Notes under the pieces: generated by a model
The model's input: the letters and a program-made list of their open reading frames with translations, nothing else
Databases searched by the model: none
Told to the model about the DNA's origin: nothing
Made by a program: the position numbers and the translations under genes
Shown: piece after piece, positions 45,325 through 56,704 of the stretch
Layout of the letters: every line of letters begins with the position of its first letter
How positions within the stretch are numbered: position 1 is the stretch's first letter
DNA from: Sorghum bicolor
Taxonomy: Eukaryota; Streptophyta; Magnoliopsida; Poales; Poaceae
Reading direction: 5' to 3'
Assembly (NCBI RefSeq): GCF_000003195.3
Contig: NC_012878.2
Span: 57,164,629-57,228,628, forward strand
Length of the DNA stretch: 64,000 nucleotides

Positions 45325-46025
45325 GATAGTTACATTGTTCATCAAAGAATTTAGAATAAAGCTAGGGGGCTCATCGACCTATGTACAATTTTGCTTATAC
45401 TGTCGAGTTCTTTTAGCTAAATTATGAGCCCACCTGATTCTACCAAACCTCGCCCGCTCCGCTCACCTTATTAGACAGAACCTCGACAGAGGTTTTGCTG
45501 TTACGGTAAAAGTTTAACCTAAAACATTGTCTTTTTAGGAGAACATTAATTTTATTCTCGGCCGAAATATATTGGCCCGGACCTGCCCGGTTGGCCTTTT
45601 TGTAGGCTCGGCCCAAACACGTCGTGGGCTGACTTTTGCTCAGGTCTAACTAATCACAACTTCACGAGGCTGTAACTGGTCACAGGATGGCTGGATAACT
45701 TGGGTAGACAACTAGACATGGCAACGTGCTCCCCAGATATGCTGAGCACTGGATCTGAAACGTCCAGAGCTGACGTGTCGTTCATGTGACCGACCACCTG
45801 ATCCTGCCCGGCGCAAGCCTGGACGTACATGGCTTGAATTGAAGGCATATGGATCAAGCTGCACTGCACAGCTAGGACAGTGGGGTCTTCTCCTACTGCG
45901 GAACATGCCATGGGATCTCCATGCCTCCAGACATCGCACAAGCTGCCTGAGCCCTGCGGATGAACCACCATGCATGCAATTCGCGCCACAGCCTCATGTC
46001 TGCATTTCTCCAGAATCTGCAATTC
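45325..46025. other. Intergenic spacer
   Basis: A 122-codon - strand frame (46022-45654) is open but matches nothing I recognise. No other feature was seen. Confidence 0.4.
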
Positions 46026-46140
46026 GCTGTTCGCTTAAACTTATCTGCCGAATTAGTTATTTATTTAATAATGTTTTTTTCTCACAATAAATTAAAGAAT
46101 AATATTTTCAGTCATAACTTTTAAGGCAAACGAACAAGCT
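46026..46140. mobile_element. GCTTGTTCGTTT-type MITE
   Basis: The left GCTGTTCGCTTAAACTTAT and right AAGGCAAACGAACAAGCT are inverted with some mismatches. It is about 115 bp with TTTTTTTCTCACAATAAATTA inside, a phrase typical of the group. Confidence 0.6.
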
Positions 46141-47164
46141 CACGTCTTGAAGAGTGAAACCCATCCAAAGCTAGCAGCCATCGATTGATCGCCGTACAGC
46201 ACAGATGAACTAGCTGCCGCTTCACGCATACGAAAGGCACACACCCCACACACCAGTGAGAGACACCCTGAGTCCCTGACTGAGCCTTTCATCAGCAGGG
46301 TTCCAAGAAAAGGTCATAACAGTACAAGCTGCCTGCTCATTTTTAAAGTTTCAGACAAAGAGATGATGATCACTAATCTGGAGCTCTTCACTCCCTGTAC
46401 TACAGCTGTGATTCTGCACACAGCATGGTACACCTCAGTTAACAAGTGACGAGCAAAGTTGCTCTGAAGACAGAATCATGACACATTTCAAGTCTAGCGC
46501 AACTTGGCACATGGATATATGCCGGCCAACAAGGCGTCCGTCCGACCCTGCTTTTGCCGTGGGGTCAACAACAACTAGCTTGCAACTTGCTGGCACAGCA
46601 AGTGCTGCTACACTACACTGATGCCGCTAGCTCTAGCTACCTCCAGCACCAGCTTTGAATAAATCAAGGACTAATAATATACTCCCAAATACAGGCCGTT
46701 GTAAGGTTGTATTGTACTATGCATATGGCGATCCAAAATTCCAAATGATCTAGTACTTCGTATTTTATCCATAGAGTTCAGTTAAGTGATCGTTACGTTG
46801 GAGTACTAACCGCACAATCAATTGCTTCGACCGATTACCCATGCATAAACTATCGCCGGGAACGGCTACCTTCATCCCTGCACTGCCAAGGCAACGGCTA
46901 CTACTTTCTGCCGTTGTCGTATGCTCTCGTACGTATTCAGAAGAACACAGATCACTGATGCTGCTTTCTCTATGCTCGCTACTGCTACTAGTATAATAGT
47001 AAGTAGTTTACGCGAGTCAATGAGAGATCTCGCAAGAGGCGGCCAAGTCCACATGTTGCGCTCTTCTTAATCTCAAGCCGTGGACGCGATCAGACCTGAC
47101 TAACTAAACAATGCGGCAGTTCATGGTCCCGAAAATCCGAAATCGCGTCGCACCAATAGAATTA
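46141..47164. other. Intergenic spacer
   Basis: I see no gene, repeat or RNA gene I can support here. Confidence 0.4.
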
Positions 47165-47335
47165 AACCTTATTTAGTTCGTGAAAAGAAAAATATTTTAG
47201 GCACTGTAGCACATTTGTAACTATAGCAACTAATATCTAATGCTTAAAGAATTTTTCTTGTAAAATACATATAAACTGTACAATTAGTTATTTTTTAATC
47301 TTCCGTACATTTATCCAAATATTCGACTGCTGGGG
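47165..47335 (-). mobile_element. Decayed M1 remnant
   Basis: It starts ACCTTATTTAGTTCG and keeps GGCACTGTAGCAC and parts of the core. The right third is gone. Confidence 0.55.
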
Positions 47336-48213
47336 AGATGAGATTAACTAGCTGTATAGGAACCCAAAAAAGATTAACACTAAAAGTCAACACATATTTG
47401 CTTTTTTTTTTCTGGCTGCCCTTCTTCTTCCCACGGTCCCATTTGTGTTAAAAACGCAGAAGCCTATGGACTATGGTGGTCTATATTTCTGTTTCCTGGG
47501 GTTATGTATGTAAATAAGTATGTCAGTATGTGCTCAAATCATGGCCCACCCCAACGGCATACTGACGAGCACACATTTGTCGGTGGAACGACAACGAGTG
47601 GCATACGTTGGTGGCCAAGCACGAAACGGATTTCTCCGACAGCTATCTGAGCTGAACTTTTGGCGTGCTCTTTCTTGATGCCAGAGTTTGGAGTCGTGCA
47701 AACACGAATGCCTTTTTCTTCTCAAGCAAACCAAGTCTGGGTTCAGGTGACCGTTGTTCAGACCTCGCAGAAAATAGTACAGTATTACGATAATCTCCCG
47801 TACTTATTATCCCACTGCGCAGCAATTTGTGCTTTGTTTTTTTTTCTTCCCTGACGGGTCATGCGGTTGCCATTCTTCAGTGTTCTGCAGAGAACAGAGA
47901 GCTGTTCGTTCGTCCATGTGATTGCATTGATTTCAGTAATAACCTGTAAAAAACTGGAATCCATGTAACAAGACTTGGAAAACCGATCTTGCCAGCACCG
48001 CAAGCAAATCCATTCTGCATCTCGATCAATGCTGCGACCTAGAGCAGGAGGAACTAAACAAATTGAGTTCGTACTCGCAATTTGCTGTTAGTACTTAACT
48101 ATGCGCGCCTCCACTACGAGATCTCCGAATCATCCGGTCAATGCCTCCCTCCTGCCAGACTGTTCCCTCTCACGTGCTGACAACTCCAAAGCCGATCCAT
48201 CCACGGCCGGTGG
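47336..48213. other. Upstream region of the first FLA gene
   Basis: I see no gene here. It includes whatever distal promoter the FLA uses; no specific motif is claimed. Confidence 0.4.
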
Positions 48214-48220
48214 TATATAT
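48214..48220 (+). promoter_or_regulatory. TATA box of the first FLA gene
   Basis: TATATAT lies in GGTGGTATATATCGCC, 112 bp before the start codon, a normal plant spacing if transcription starts near 48,250. Confidence 0.6.
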
Positions 48221-48325
48221 CGCCATCAGAGCCATCATCCCGACGGATCCCTGCGCTCCGTGCTCAGCTGACACTAACAGCAGTGACCGTGAGCACCGCC
48301 ACCGCCACCACCCACCACCTCATCA

Positions 48326-49063
48326 ATGGCGGCGTTGGCGTTGGCGTTCCTAGCGCTGACGGCGGTGCCGGCGGTGCTGTGCCAGGCGCCGGGGCCGGCG
48401 GCGCCCAAGGGCCCGCCGAACGTGACGGCGATCCTGGAGAAAGGCGGTCAGTACACCACCTTCATCCGGCTGATGAAGTCGACGCAGCAGGACACGCAGC
48501 TCAACAGCCAGCTGAACAACTCGTTCGGGAGCGGGTACACGGTGTTCGCGCCCACCGACAACGCCTTCGCCAGCCTGAAGCCGGGGACGCTGAACAAGCT
48601 GTCGCAGCAGGAGCAGGTGTCGCTGGTGCAGTTCCACGTCCTGCCGCAGTTCTACTCCCTCGACTCCTTCGAGACCGCCAGCAACCCCGTCCGCACGCAG
48701 GCGTCGGGATCCGATGGCCCCTACACGCTCAACATCACCGCCGACAGCAACAGCCAGGTGAACGTGTCCACGGGCGTCGTCGCCACCCGCCTCGGCACCG
48801 CGCTGCGCGCCACGCAGCCGCTCGCCGTCTACTCCGTCGACACCGTGCTGCTGCCCAACGACCTGTTCGGCGTCAAGCCCCCCTCGGCGGCGCCGCCCGC
48901 ACCCGCCAAGAAGAAGCCGGCCAAGGGGGGATCCGTCGCCGAGGCGCCCTCCGCCGGCGACTCGGCCGACGCGCCGCCCTCCGGCGCGGCCGCCGCGCGT
49001 GCCGGATGGAGCTCGCTGGCCGCTCTGCTCCTCGGTGCCGCGGCCTGCTCCACCCTGTTGTGA
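48326..49063 (+). CDS. Fasciclin-like arabinogalactan protein, single FAS1 domain
   Basis: FLAs are GPI-anchored cell-surface glycoproteins involved in wall structure and adhesion. This intronless 245-aa protein has a signal peptide (residues 1 to about 20), a short PGPAAPKGPP stretch and one FAS1 domain at about 37-183. The H1 motif is TVFAPTDNAF, the YH region is FHVLPQFYS and the H2 region is VYSVDTVLLPNDLFG. N-glycosylation sequons include NVT, NNS, NIT and NVS. A Pro/Ala/Lys-rich linker (PPSAAPPAPAKKKPAK) and a hydrophobic tail (WSSLAALLLGAAACSTLL) fit a GPI-anchor signal. The overall plan resembles the FLA11/12 secondary-wall group. A related gene lies 3 kb downstream on the same strand. 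Confidence 0.93.
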   Translation: MAALALAFLALTAVPAVLCQAPGPAAPKGPPNVTAILEKGGQYTTFIRLMKSTQQDTQLNSQLNNSFGSGYTVFAPTDNAFASLKPGTLNKLSQQEQVSLVQFHVLPQFYSLDSFETASNPVRTQASGSDGPYTLNITADSNSQVNVSTGVVATRLGTALRATQPLAVYSVDTVLLPNDLFGVKPPSAAPPAPAKKKPAKGGSVAEAPSAGDSADAPPSGAAAARAGWSSLAALLLGAAACSTLL

Positions 49064-50611
49064 TTGTGAGAATGTAAACATGGTTCGAGTCGTGCACAAG
49101 AGCCGTGCATGTGCATGAGTAGTTCTTGTTCTTGCAGTTTGCTTCTCTTCTCCTCTTCTAGTAACTTGGATTTGTCCGTTGCTTCACCTGGTTTGGAGAA
49201 ACCAGGCCATGTGATTCTTTCCGATGCCTGAACGTTGATGATGCGAGCTGTTAATTTCTACGTATTTTTCTCCTCTTGATTCATCGATCTTGGATCTCAT
49301 TGTTCATGACTAGAATTAGTTTTTTTTAGCAAAATCAGTAGTACTCTGTTTGCTTCAGTGCTCTTTCAGTTCAGTATGCATTTTGAAAAATTTCTCTTGC
49401 AGCGGGGCCTGGCGCCCCTCTTACGATCCAGTGATTCTCAAAGTAGAATAGCAGGCCATGTAATTAAAAAAGCATGCTGAGCCCGGCCCCAGAGCCCATA
49501 CAAGGCCCAGCGAGGGAAGCTACGCAAGCCCAGCCCTGTCCAGACCCAGAGCCCAAAGCTTCCGTTTAACTCGTGTGTGGGATTCGCGTGAGCGAGCGAC
49601 AAAGCGACGAGGGGTTTGGTGGTGGTGGTGCTGCTGCCGCCGCAGAGCACGCACGGCACGGGCACGGCGTAGCGCATTCTAGAGGTGATGGAGATGGTGG
49701 CCGGGAGAGGTGAGAGCGACGGCATGTCTGTCGGCGTGTGGTTGCCCTGCCATCCATTGCCAAGCAGCTCTCGTTGAGCCGTCGGTTTCGCCTCTTCTCC
49801 CGGCCTCTGCTCAGCTCTCTCAAGCAAGGAGGCTTGTGCAGGGCAGCTGTGCGGCGCAGCCTTGCGAGCTGGTGGAAGAAAAACTCAAGTGGCGACGGGT
49901 GCTCTGCTCACCTGTCGCCGACGCTATTTTATTCTCGCACGCACCGTCCGTCCAGGGTCTCGCATACTGTCACTCATACGCACATGGGTGGGTACATTAC
50001 ATTATATGAGATCTGCAGGAGCGGGCGAAGACCCGGACTTAACCGCCAAGAAACGAGCTTGTTTTGTATAATGTGAGAACCATCACACTACTGAAAGTCT
50101 GAAACCTGAGATCTCACATTCACATATGCATATCGTGTCCAGTTGAGATTTCAGGGTTCAGACAAGTTCCGGGTCGTCAGTTCAGAACTTGGCAACTTCA
50201 GAATTTCAGAATTATGTTCAGAACTTCAGATCAGGCGTTGCCGTGTGGGTAGGTGGCTCGGCACTTCTGCGAGTGTTCCCGTCTGGTGTGTCGCTGAAGA
50301 GTGAAGACGAAGAGACTGTTCGTGCCTTGCCGATCGGCCGTCGGTTTCCCGGTCGCTGCCGTGTCGCCGTCGCCGATATCTCCTCGTCTTCGTCAGCCTA
50401 CTGCCACCTCCGCTGCTCTCTATGGCTGCCCCTGCAGAAGTGCAGATCCACCCGGGCAAGGCCATACCAGAACGGACGCCATTCACATTTTTCACACCGT
50501 TGCAGTTGCACTGCCATAGCCTTTTTTTTTTCTCTCTGAAAAGAATGTTGCACCACTGCCAGCCCACGAATTTTCACAGCAGCACGTTCAGAAAAACAAG
50601 CAAATTTCGAG

Positions 50612-50651
50612 CTTCAGTAAGTTTTTTTTTTGAACGAAAACCTTCAGTAAG
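50612..50651 (-). mobile_element. 20-bp retroposon scar with 10-bp duplication
   Basis: CTTCAGTAAG occurs at 50612-50621 and 50642-50651 around TTTTTTTTTTGAACGAAAAC. The insert is a bare poly(A) tail plus ten bases on the - strand. The same word recurs at about 50,682, so chance duplication is not excluded. Confidence 0.5.
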
Positions 50652-51092
50652 ATTTCACTGACCGAATACATACAGTTACGACCTTCAGTAAGAATTCACC
50701 GCAATTCAGGGGGAGAAAAAAACAATGCTGTGTGGTTTTCACTGCTGCATCGTAGTCTACAGTCTACTGCTGTATTCAGGGGGACCCAAAAAAAAGAAGA
50801 GTATGTGTGTACGCTGAACGGGTTTCAGGCTTTCAGCACGCACGTCGTCGCGGCGTTGCGCGGACGCTGTCATTGCATTTACAGCTATGGTCTGAAGTTG
50901 ACACGCAGCTTGCAGTGTGGTAGAACACTAGACACTACTACAGGAGGCATGGACTGTCGGTGGGATTCGTCTCTGCCCAGTTGCATCAATGCGTGAATGA
51001 TTAGTTTCATTACCATATTATTCTTTTCTCTCTCTTTGTTTAGCGGAGGCGTGATCAAGAGACAAATCAGCATATGTACGTATGAAAAGCTT

Positions 51093-51129
51093 ATTCGCGT
51101 TGTTTTTTTTGAGGGAAATATTCGCATTG
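51093..51129 (-). mobile_element. 17-bp retroposon scar with near-perfect duplication
   Basis: ATTCGCGTTG (51093-51102) and ATTCGCATTG (51120-51129) flank TTTTTTTTGAGGGAAAT. One mismatch separates the duplicates. Confidence 0.5.
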
Positions 51130-52073
51130 TTTATTTGCGATTGCATAATGCATTGGTACATATACTCCGTAATTGGCAGGCACCACTTTGGGGGTTTTTT
51201 TTTGCCCCCCACTGAATATACAACACCTAGCCGACACAACTGTTGCGTTGCGGCCACCGTCACCATGTACATTCAGATCTCAGGCCAGGGTGTAATACTA
51301 ATATAAATAAACACATTAAAAAAACCTATTGTATTGTATCGATACCTACTCATCACAGAGGAAAAAAAAAGAAAAAAAATGGAGATATTCGGAGGTTCCC
51401 TTGCATTGCATTGCATTGCAGCAGGTAGAACATCGCTCTCTGGCAAGCTGGCAAGCCTGACTCGCCGCCACATGCGGCAGCCTGGAAGTACGTACTTACA
51501 TGCACATACGACTAGTACAGTACAAAGTTACAAACATACCTACCTGTCTGGGCGTCTGGCACCACCAACGCGCACGCATACGTGTTTGCAAGCTTCCAAA
51601 ATCCGCTGTCATCCACGGCAAGGCACGATACACATAGATCTTCCCATTTGTTTCCGCTAGCTGCTACAACTGCAAAACACGCATGAATTTGATTCCTCAC
51701 AAAATTTGTTCAAAATAAAAGGTTCAAACGTATGCATGCGGTTGTAGATCCACGGCAACGTACTAGATGGCGTGTACACGAGTACTTGTAAGAAGTAGTA
51801 GTAGCTTGTTGAGCTCAACCAAGCTCAGGTGGTTCGCGGATCACATCGCGGCGCACGTAAAAAGAGGAAAAGGGACGCGCTGGTTGGGTTGCCGTGACAC
51901 CTGACTTGCCACGGTCGCAATGGCCTATAAGGGCCTGGCCCGTCCAGCTCAAACGTGCCGGTGCCGGTGCTGGTGCGCCCTCCCCTCCCCCTCCTCCCGC
52001 GCCACCACGCACACTCTGGACGCGCGCTGGCTGGCAGTCGTGGCAGCGGCAGGGCGTCGCCACCAACCGCTGC

Positions 52074-52080
52074 TATAATA
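52074..52080 (+). promoter_or_regulatory. TATA box of the second FLA gene
   Basis: TATAATA lies in GCTGCTATAATAAGTC, 76 bp before the start codon. Confidence 0.5.
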
Positions 52081-52149
52081 AGTCTATTAAACACACACAC
52101 ACCGCAGGCTCCATCAGATCCACCACTCTAGCAGCAAGCAGCTAGCATC

Positions 52150-52986
52150 ATGGCACGCCTCGCCATCCTGTTGGTGCTCCTGGCGTCGTCGTCGGCGCTG
52201 TCCGCGGCGCAGAAAGCCGCGACGACCAAGGCGCCGGCGACGGCGAAGGCCGCGCCAGGTCCAGCAGCGTCGTCGTCGGGCGGCGGCGCGGCGGACGCGG
52301 CGCCACCGACGGACATCAACAAGGCGCTCAAGGACGAGCAGTTCAGCGAGTTCAAGCAGCTGCTCCACGACACGCGCGTGGACACGCAGATCAACGCGCA
52401 GCTGACGGACAGCTACAACGGGCTGACCATCATGGCGCCCACCAACACGGCGTTCGACAAGATGAAGGCCGGCGTGCTCAACGGGCTGTCGCCGCAGGAG
52501 CAGATCCAGATGGTGCTCTACTGCGTGCTGCCGCGCTTCTACAGCCTCTCCATGCTCGGCACCCTCGACGGCAAGGTCAACACGCAGGGCTCCGGCCACG
52601 ACGGGCCTTACAAGTACGACATCAAGCGGTCGGGCAACAACGTCAACATGTCCACGGGCGTCAACTGGATGCTGCTGGGCAGCCCCGTCAGCAAGGAATT
52701 CCCGCTCGCCATCTACCCCGTCGACAAGGTGCCGCTCCCCTACGAGCTGTTCGGCCCCAAGCCGCCCACGCCGGCGCCCGCGCCCGCACCCGCGCCGGCC
52801 AAGTCCAAGACCAAGAAGAAGAAGAAGTCCGCGGGCATCGCCGAGCCGCCCACCGCCGACGACGACACCTCTACCTCCGACGACCAGAAGGCGGCGGCCG
52901 CGCCCGGCGTTGGCGCGCCCACCAGGTGGGTCACTGCCGCGCTCTCCGTGCTCGGCGCCGCTGTCCTCGGCGGCGGCCTCTTCTAA
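52150..52986 (+). CDS. Fasciclin-like arabinogalactan protein, tandem paralogue
   Basis: This intronless 278-aa FLA has a signal peptide (1 to about 20), an Ala/Pro/Thr-rich AGP stretch (about 21-52) and one FAS1 domain at about 53-205. A PPTPAPAPAPAPAKSK stretch follows, then KTKKKKKS, and a hydrophobic GPI-type tail (WVTAALSVLGAAVLGGGLF). It shares the plan of the gene at 48,326, for example SPQEQIQMV against SQQEQVSLV and the PYELFG against PNDLFG region, so the two probably arose by tandem duplication. Differences include TIMAPTNTAF at H1 and a Cys in place of His in the YH motif (LYCVLPRFYS). It has only one NMS sequon in the core against several in its neighbour. Confidence 0.93.
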   Translation: MARLAILLVLLASSSALSAAQKAATTKAPATAKAAPGPAASSSGGGAADAAPPTDINKALKDEQFSEFKQLLHDTRVDTQINAQLTDSYNGLTIMAPTNTAFDKMKAGVLNGLSPQEQIQMVLYCVLPRFYSLSMLGTLDGKVNTQGSGHDGPYKYDIKRSGNNVNMSTGVNWMLLGSPVSKEFPLAIYPVDKVPLPYELFGPKPPTPAPAPAPAPAKSKTKKKKKSAGIAEPPTADDDTSTSDDQKAAAAPGVGAPTRWVTAALSVLGAAVLGGGLF

Positions 52987-54762
52987 TGGGAAGAGGAGGA
53001 GGAGGATAGAATCAATGCATCATCAGATCACACGGCGGCGCGCGGTACGGCGGTGGCGGTGGCGCGGTGGTGGCGTGTGATCCATGGCGATCTCACCTGC
53101 GCCGTGCATTGCCATGCATCTTGCACGCACGGTCGATATGATCATAGAGTTGGTGTGCCCGGCCGTACAATCTCAGCCCATTCATCCATCCATTATTGAT
53201 CCCTGTACCCCATCCATGCATTTGTGCTGCTGCGTGTGCGTGCGTTTGTCCACCATCGGCTTTATTCTTTCTCCTCTCTTTTTCTTTTCTTCTGGGGGAT
53301 TTTTCTTGGTGATTTGTATTTGTAACTTAATGTGATATACACTAGTAGTGCTTCTTCTTTCATTTCATTGGATTGGATCTTGCATTAGCCTCCGTGATCT
53401 GGATCTGCTTTTGTTTGGACGTAAGTACGTGTAGTTGCTGGTTGTCTGTAGTAGCTGCGGTCACTGTCGCTTGAGTTTTAAGCATTTTCTGGCAGTGAAA
53501 AGAAAACAAGGATATGCAGACAATGCAAGGGCGAGGTTCACAAACATCGAAGGCATCAGATCAGACTTGGGTGGTAGCAGTGCGTTGGACACTCCACAAG
53601 AACACATCTTGCACTGCTGTCTCCTGTTCTGAACAAAAAAAAAAAAGCCCCTTGACACTGACAGCACTGAATCATATTCCCAAACCTGCATGTCTTTGCC
53701 TGAAACACACACAAAGTTCCCTCCTTTGAGATCAGGGCTGGGTCTGACAGCCAGCGAGGTAATTGTATTTTGTGTTTAAGTTCGCATCACCATCAGCATC
53801 AGGGGGAACGCATTATACTATTGGTGGGTGCGCCGTTGGGTTTAAAGTATTTTTAGGGTACGCACCGGGAGGCGGGAGGGAGAGGGGGAGGGCGGCATCG
53901 TGATCCCCTTTTGCGCTGCCTCATCACAATCACGTGCAGCCTACCTACTCTGGATCTGGTGGCCTCCCGGTGTTCTTGCGGTGGATTCAAACCGGCCGGT
54001 GGTGAGCAGGGGCATGTGATCCTAGTCATGGAGCAGATTATTATTCTCTAAGTTTTAAGACGGCAGATCTCGACCGGTGTTTTTTTTTTCTTGAGAAAGA
54101 AATATAGTAACTGTAGCTTGTTCATCCACTGTTCTTGTGGACCCGTATTGCTTTGTCAGTTAGTCACCGTATTGAGCGACCAAATTTGTGTGATCGAGGT
54201 CGTGTTCCGGATTCCTTGTGCATTTTCTTAGAAGAGACTCTACTTGTGTATTACTTGTACTTGTTGAATAACATATGTTTTGGGTGGCGCTAATGGCTTC
54301 TCTGGAAACTCAAATTCCCTTAGAATCTATAACTTTTTTCACAGTGAGAAATTTGTGGAGATATAATTTTAATCACCTATTTAGTTATTGATTTATGGAG
54401 GGTTTTATTCTAGGTGTGCCTTCCCCTTGCTTCCAAGTTAGGTCTAAGTTTTTTTATAACAAGTTCGATTTGTTTGGTCATCTAAACTCCCATGACCCCA
54501 CTTAAAAACTATATGTTTTTACCCCGTTGAACTATGTTCGTAGTCTATTTTTTCTTCCTACAAACACTTAAATCCATTCAAATTACCTCACTGGCCAATT
54601 TGGAGTGGCTTTGAAGATGGTTTGTCCTCTTATCTTAGTTATAAAAATGATAAATACTTGGTATGGTTTTTAAACCACAAAAGAATTCTCCAAGCTTTTA
54701 AAAATTCTAACAAATAGAGATAGACTAAGATATGACAAATCTAAATAACGCATTTATGGTTC
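52987..54762. other. Intergenic spacer
   Basis: It holds the 3' UTR of the second FLA, then AT-rich DNA. I see no further gene. Confidence 0.4.
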
Positions 54763-54802
54763 AACAAAATATATCTTTTTTTGAACCTAACAAAATATAT
54801 CT
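54763..54802 (-). mobile_element. 12-bp retroposon scar with perfect 14-bp duplication
   Basis: AACAAAATATATCT at 54763-54776 and 54789-54802 flanks TTTTTTGAACCT. The insert is shorter than its own target duplication and reads AGGTTCAAAAAA on the - strand. Confidence 0.65.
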
Positions 54803-56348
54803 ACATGCATAACAAAAACAAATTTATCTCTTGGAAATAGAAAAATATCTAAAAATTTTCCAAAGCATTCCAATCAATATGCAAACATCTTTTGTAAACT
54901 TCAAGAAAAATATAATATGCAACCGACATGAATGCAAGATTAATGTGCATTGCATTCAAGTTGGTCGCATCTCATATTTCGCCCATGGTTTTTTAAAACA
55001 TATTTATGCTGCAATTAGGATATTTTAGGGATTTTCTAGATCTTTTCTCATTTTTCTAGGGATAAACCAATTTTTAAAAGTTTCTATAGAAGTTTTCATG
55101 AGTTATTGATATTTTATTTAAAATTGTTGTATCTCAATCTATCTCTAGCTTTTTTTATATAAAAGGTAAAAATCTTAGAGACATTTTAATAGTTTAAAAA
55201 CCATATCAAGTTTTTTTGAATTTTTCATTACAAAGGAATAAACTATTAAGAGTTAATCTTTAGCTCTGGGCTAAAGATTAGCTTAGAGGATCAAATAGCG
55301 CCTAAGCCTCAAGTATGGATCCAACCAAAAATCGGCCCAATCAATGACAGTGGATCAACTCGGGCTTCGCTTCTATCCCCTACAAAATAAAATAGGTGGG
55401 CTCGAGCACCCAATTTTACCCTTTTTGTTTATTTATATACTAAAGCCTCAAGATGCTAGGCCATGGCCCAAGGAAATGCAAGTCAGCACCCCTCTCCGAG
55501 AGTTCGAGGTCACTGCGGTTCTTAATGAGACAACGATGGACAGTAGATGGGCTGAAACTGAGACAACAACCGCAATACCACACGGACAAATGGCCCGAAA
55601 TGGAGACAATAACAATGACGGGTAGCAAATTGGCCCAAGAACAACGTTCTAATCAGGGTTCTTGTGCACATGCACGTTTCTCGCAATGAATCCTGATCCT
55701 GACCATCCAAACCCAACTGAAATGGTTATAAAAAAAGCAACTGAAATCAGAGCAATCCTTAGTCGACTGCTATTTAGGAATTTCGTTTCTATTTTGACCC
55801 ATTTTCTTAATTGATTATGGTCATGAGGCCCGTAACTAAATAGTGATAGCAAGTGCAAAGTTACTAGTCTTAAAAATGACTATGCCGCGTATGATTTTTG
55901 ACTAGCAAAGTAGCAATGGTGATAGCCGCTCGAATGTTAATATGCATGAGTATTTTAGTTGGACCAAAAGAAATGTATATTTTTTTTTTAAAAAAAAAGG
56001 TGCAGAGATAGGGATAGCGTTTTGTATGAAGGGATAGCGTTTTTGTTTTTCTTTTTCGTTGCCCATATATATATATATCAGAAGAGAAGATAAACGAACA
56101 GAAGAAAGGCGAGACGTGCATGCGTGGCGTGACCACCCATCCAAGCCCAACACACAAACGAAAAAATCGTGCCGGCGCCGTGGCCGACGCGGACCTCACA
56201 AGACGGGTTTGGCCGGACGCGCTCAGCTCCCGCACGCGTACGGCCGATTGCCCAGTTGGTTGCCTCGGTCTCGCCGCCGCGCGTGTGGCGGCCGAGCGGG
56301 CACGCGACCGACTCCCGAGCAAATGCCGGCGCGCGTCGGGTCGTCGCT

Positions 56349-56380
<32 letters not shown>

Positions 56381-56597
56381 GAGCCGTGCCGTGCCGACCT
56401 GCCGCCTCGCGCCCGCAGGCCGCAGCTAGTGGATCAGATATTTTTCTCGCCTGCGGCTATAGCAGCCAAGCATGACGTGATCATGAGTGGCCATTGCGAG
56501 GACGTGACTCGAGGCTCTCTGGCCTCTGGTCGTTGGTATCTCCGCCGACGGCGTCCTATGCAGTAGTCACGGCCGCGAAAGTGACTACTGTAGGTCT
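54803..56597. other. Intergenic spacer with simple repeats
   Basis: It includes (TA)n at about 56,065-56,078 and a CCCGAG hexamer repeat (five units, 56,350-56,379). The GC-rich part at 56,100-56,560 is open in several frames without a recognised product. Confidence 0.4.
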
Positions 56598-56704
56598 AAT
56601 TTATTTGGCTGATAAATTTAAAAAATATTATTAATTGATTTATTGTTAAAAAATACTGTTAGATAATTAATAGATTTGATTGATAAGCTAAACCGAATAA
56701 GGTC
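56598..56704. mobile_element. Small MITE with GGCTGATAAAT / TTGATAAGCTAAACCG ends
   Basis: The left TAATTTATTTGGCTGATAAAT (less one base) mirrors the right TTGATAAGCTAAACCGAATA. It is about 107 bp and related in style to the elements at 46,026 and 62,762. Confidence 0.5.

Larger units (their letters stand above)
49064..52073. other. Spacer between the two FLA genes
   Basis: Besides the FLA 3' UTR it contains TGGGCT/GGGCC words at 49,475-49,560 next to a GC-rich stretch, without a gene I can support. Two ultra-short retroposon scars (50,612 and 51,093) are listed separately. A (TTGCA)4-like run lies at 51,402-51,420. Confidence 0.4.

Noticed and set aside
45654..46022. 122-codon - strand frame
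   Set aside because: No recognised motif, and part lies in a spacer next to a MITE; not enough to call a gene.
48350..49099. 249-codon - strand frame opposite the first FLA gene
   Set aside because: Shadow of a codon-biased GC-rich gene.
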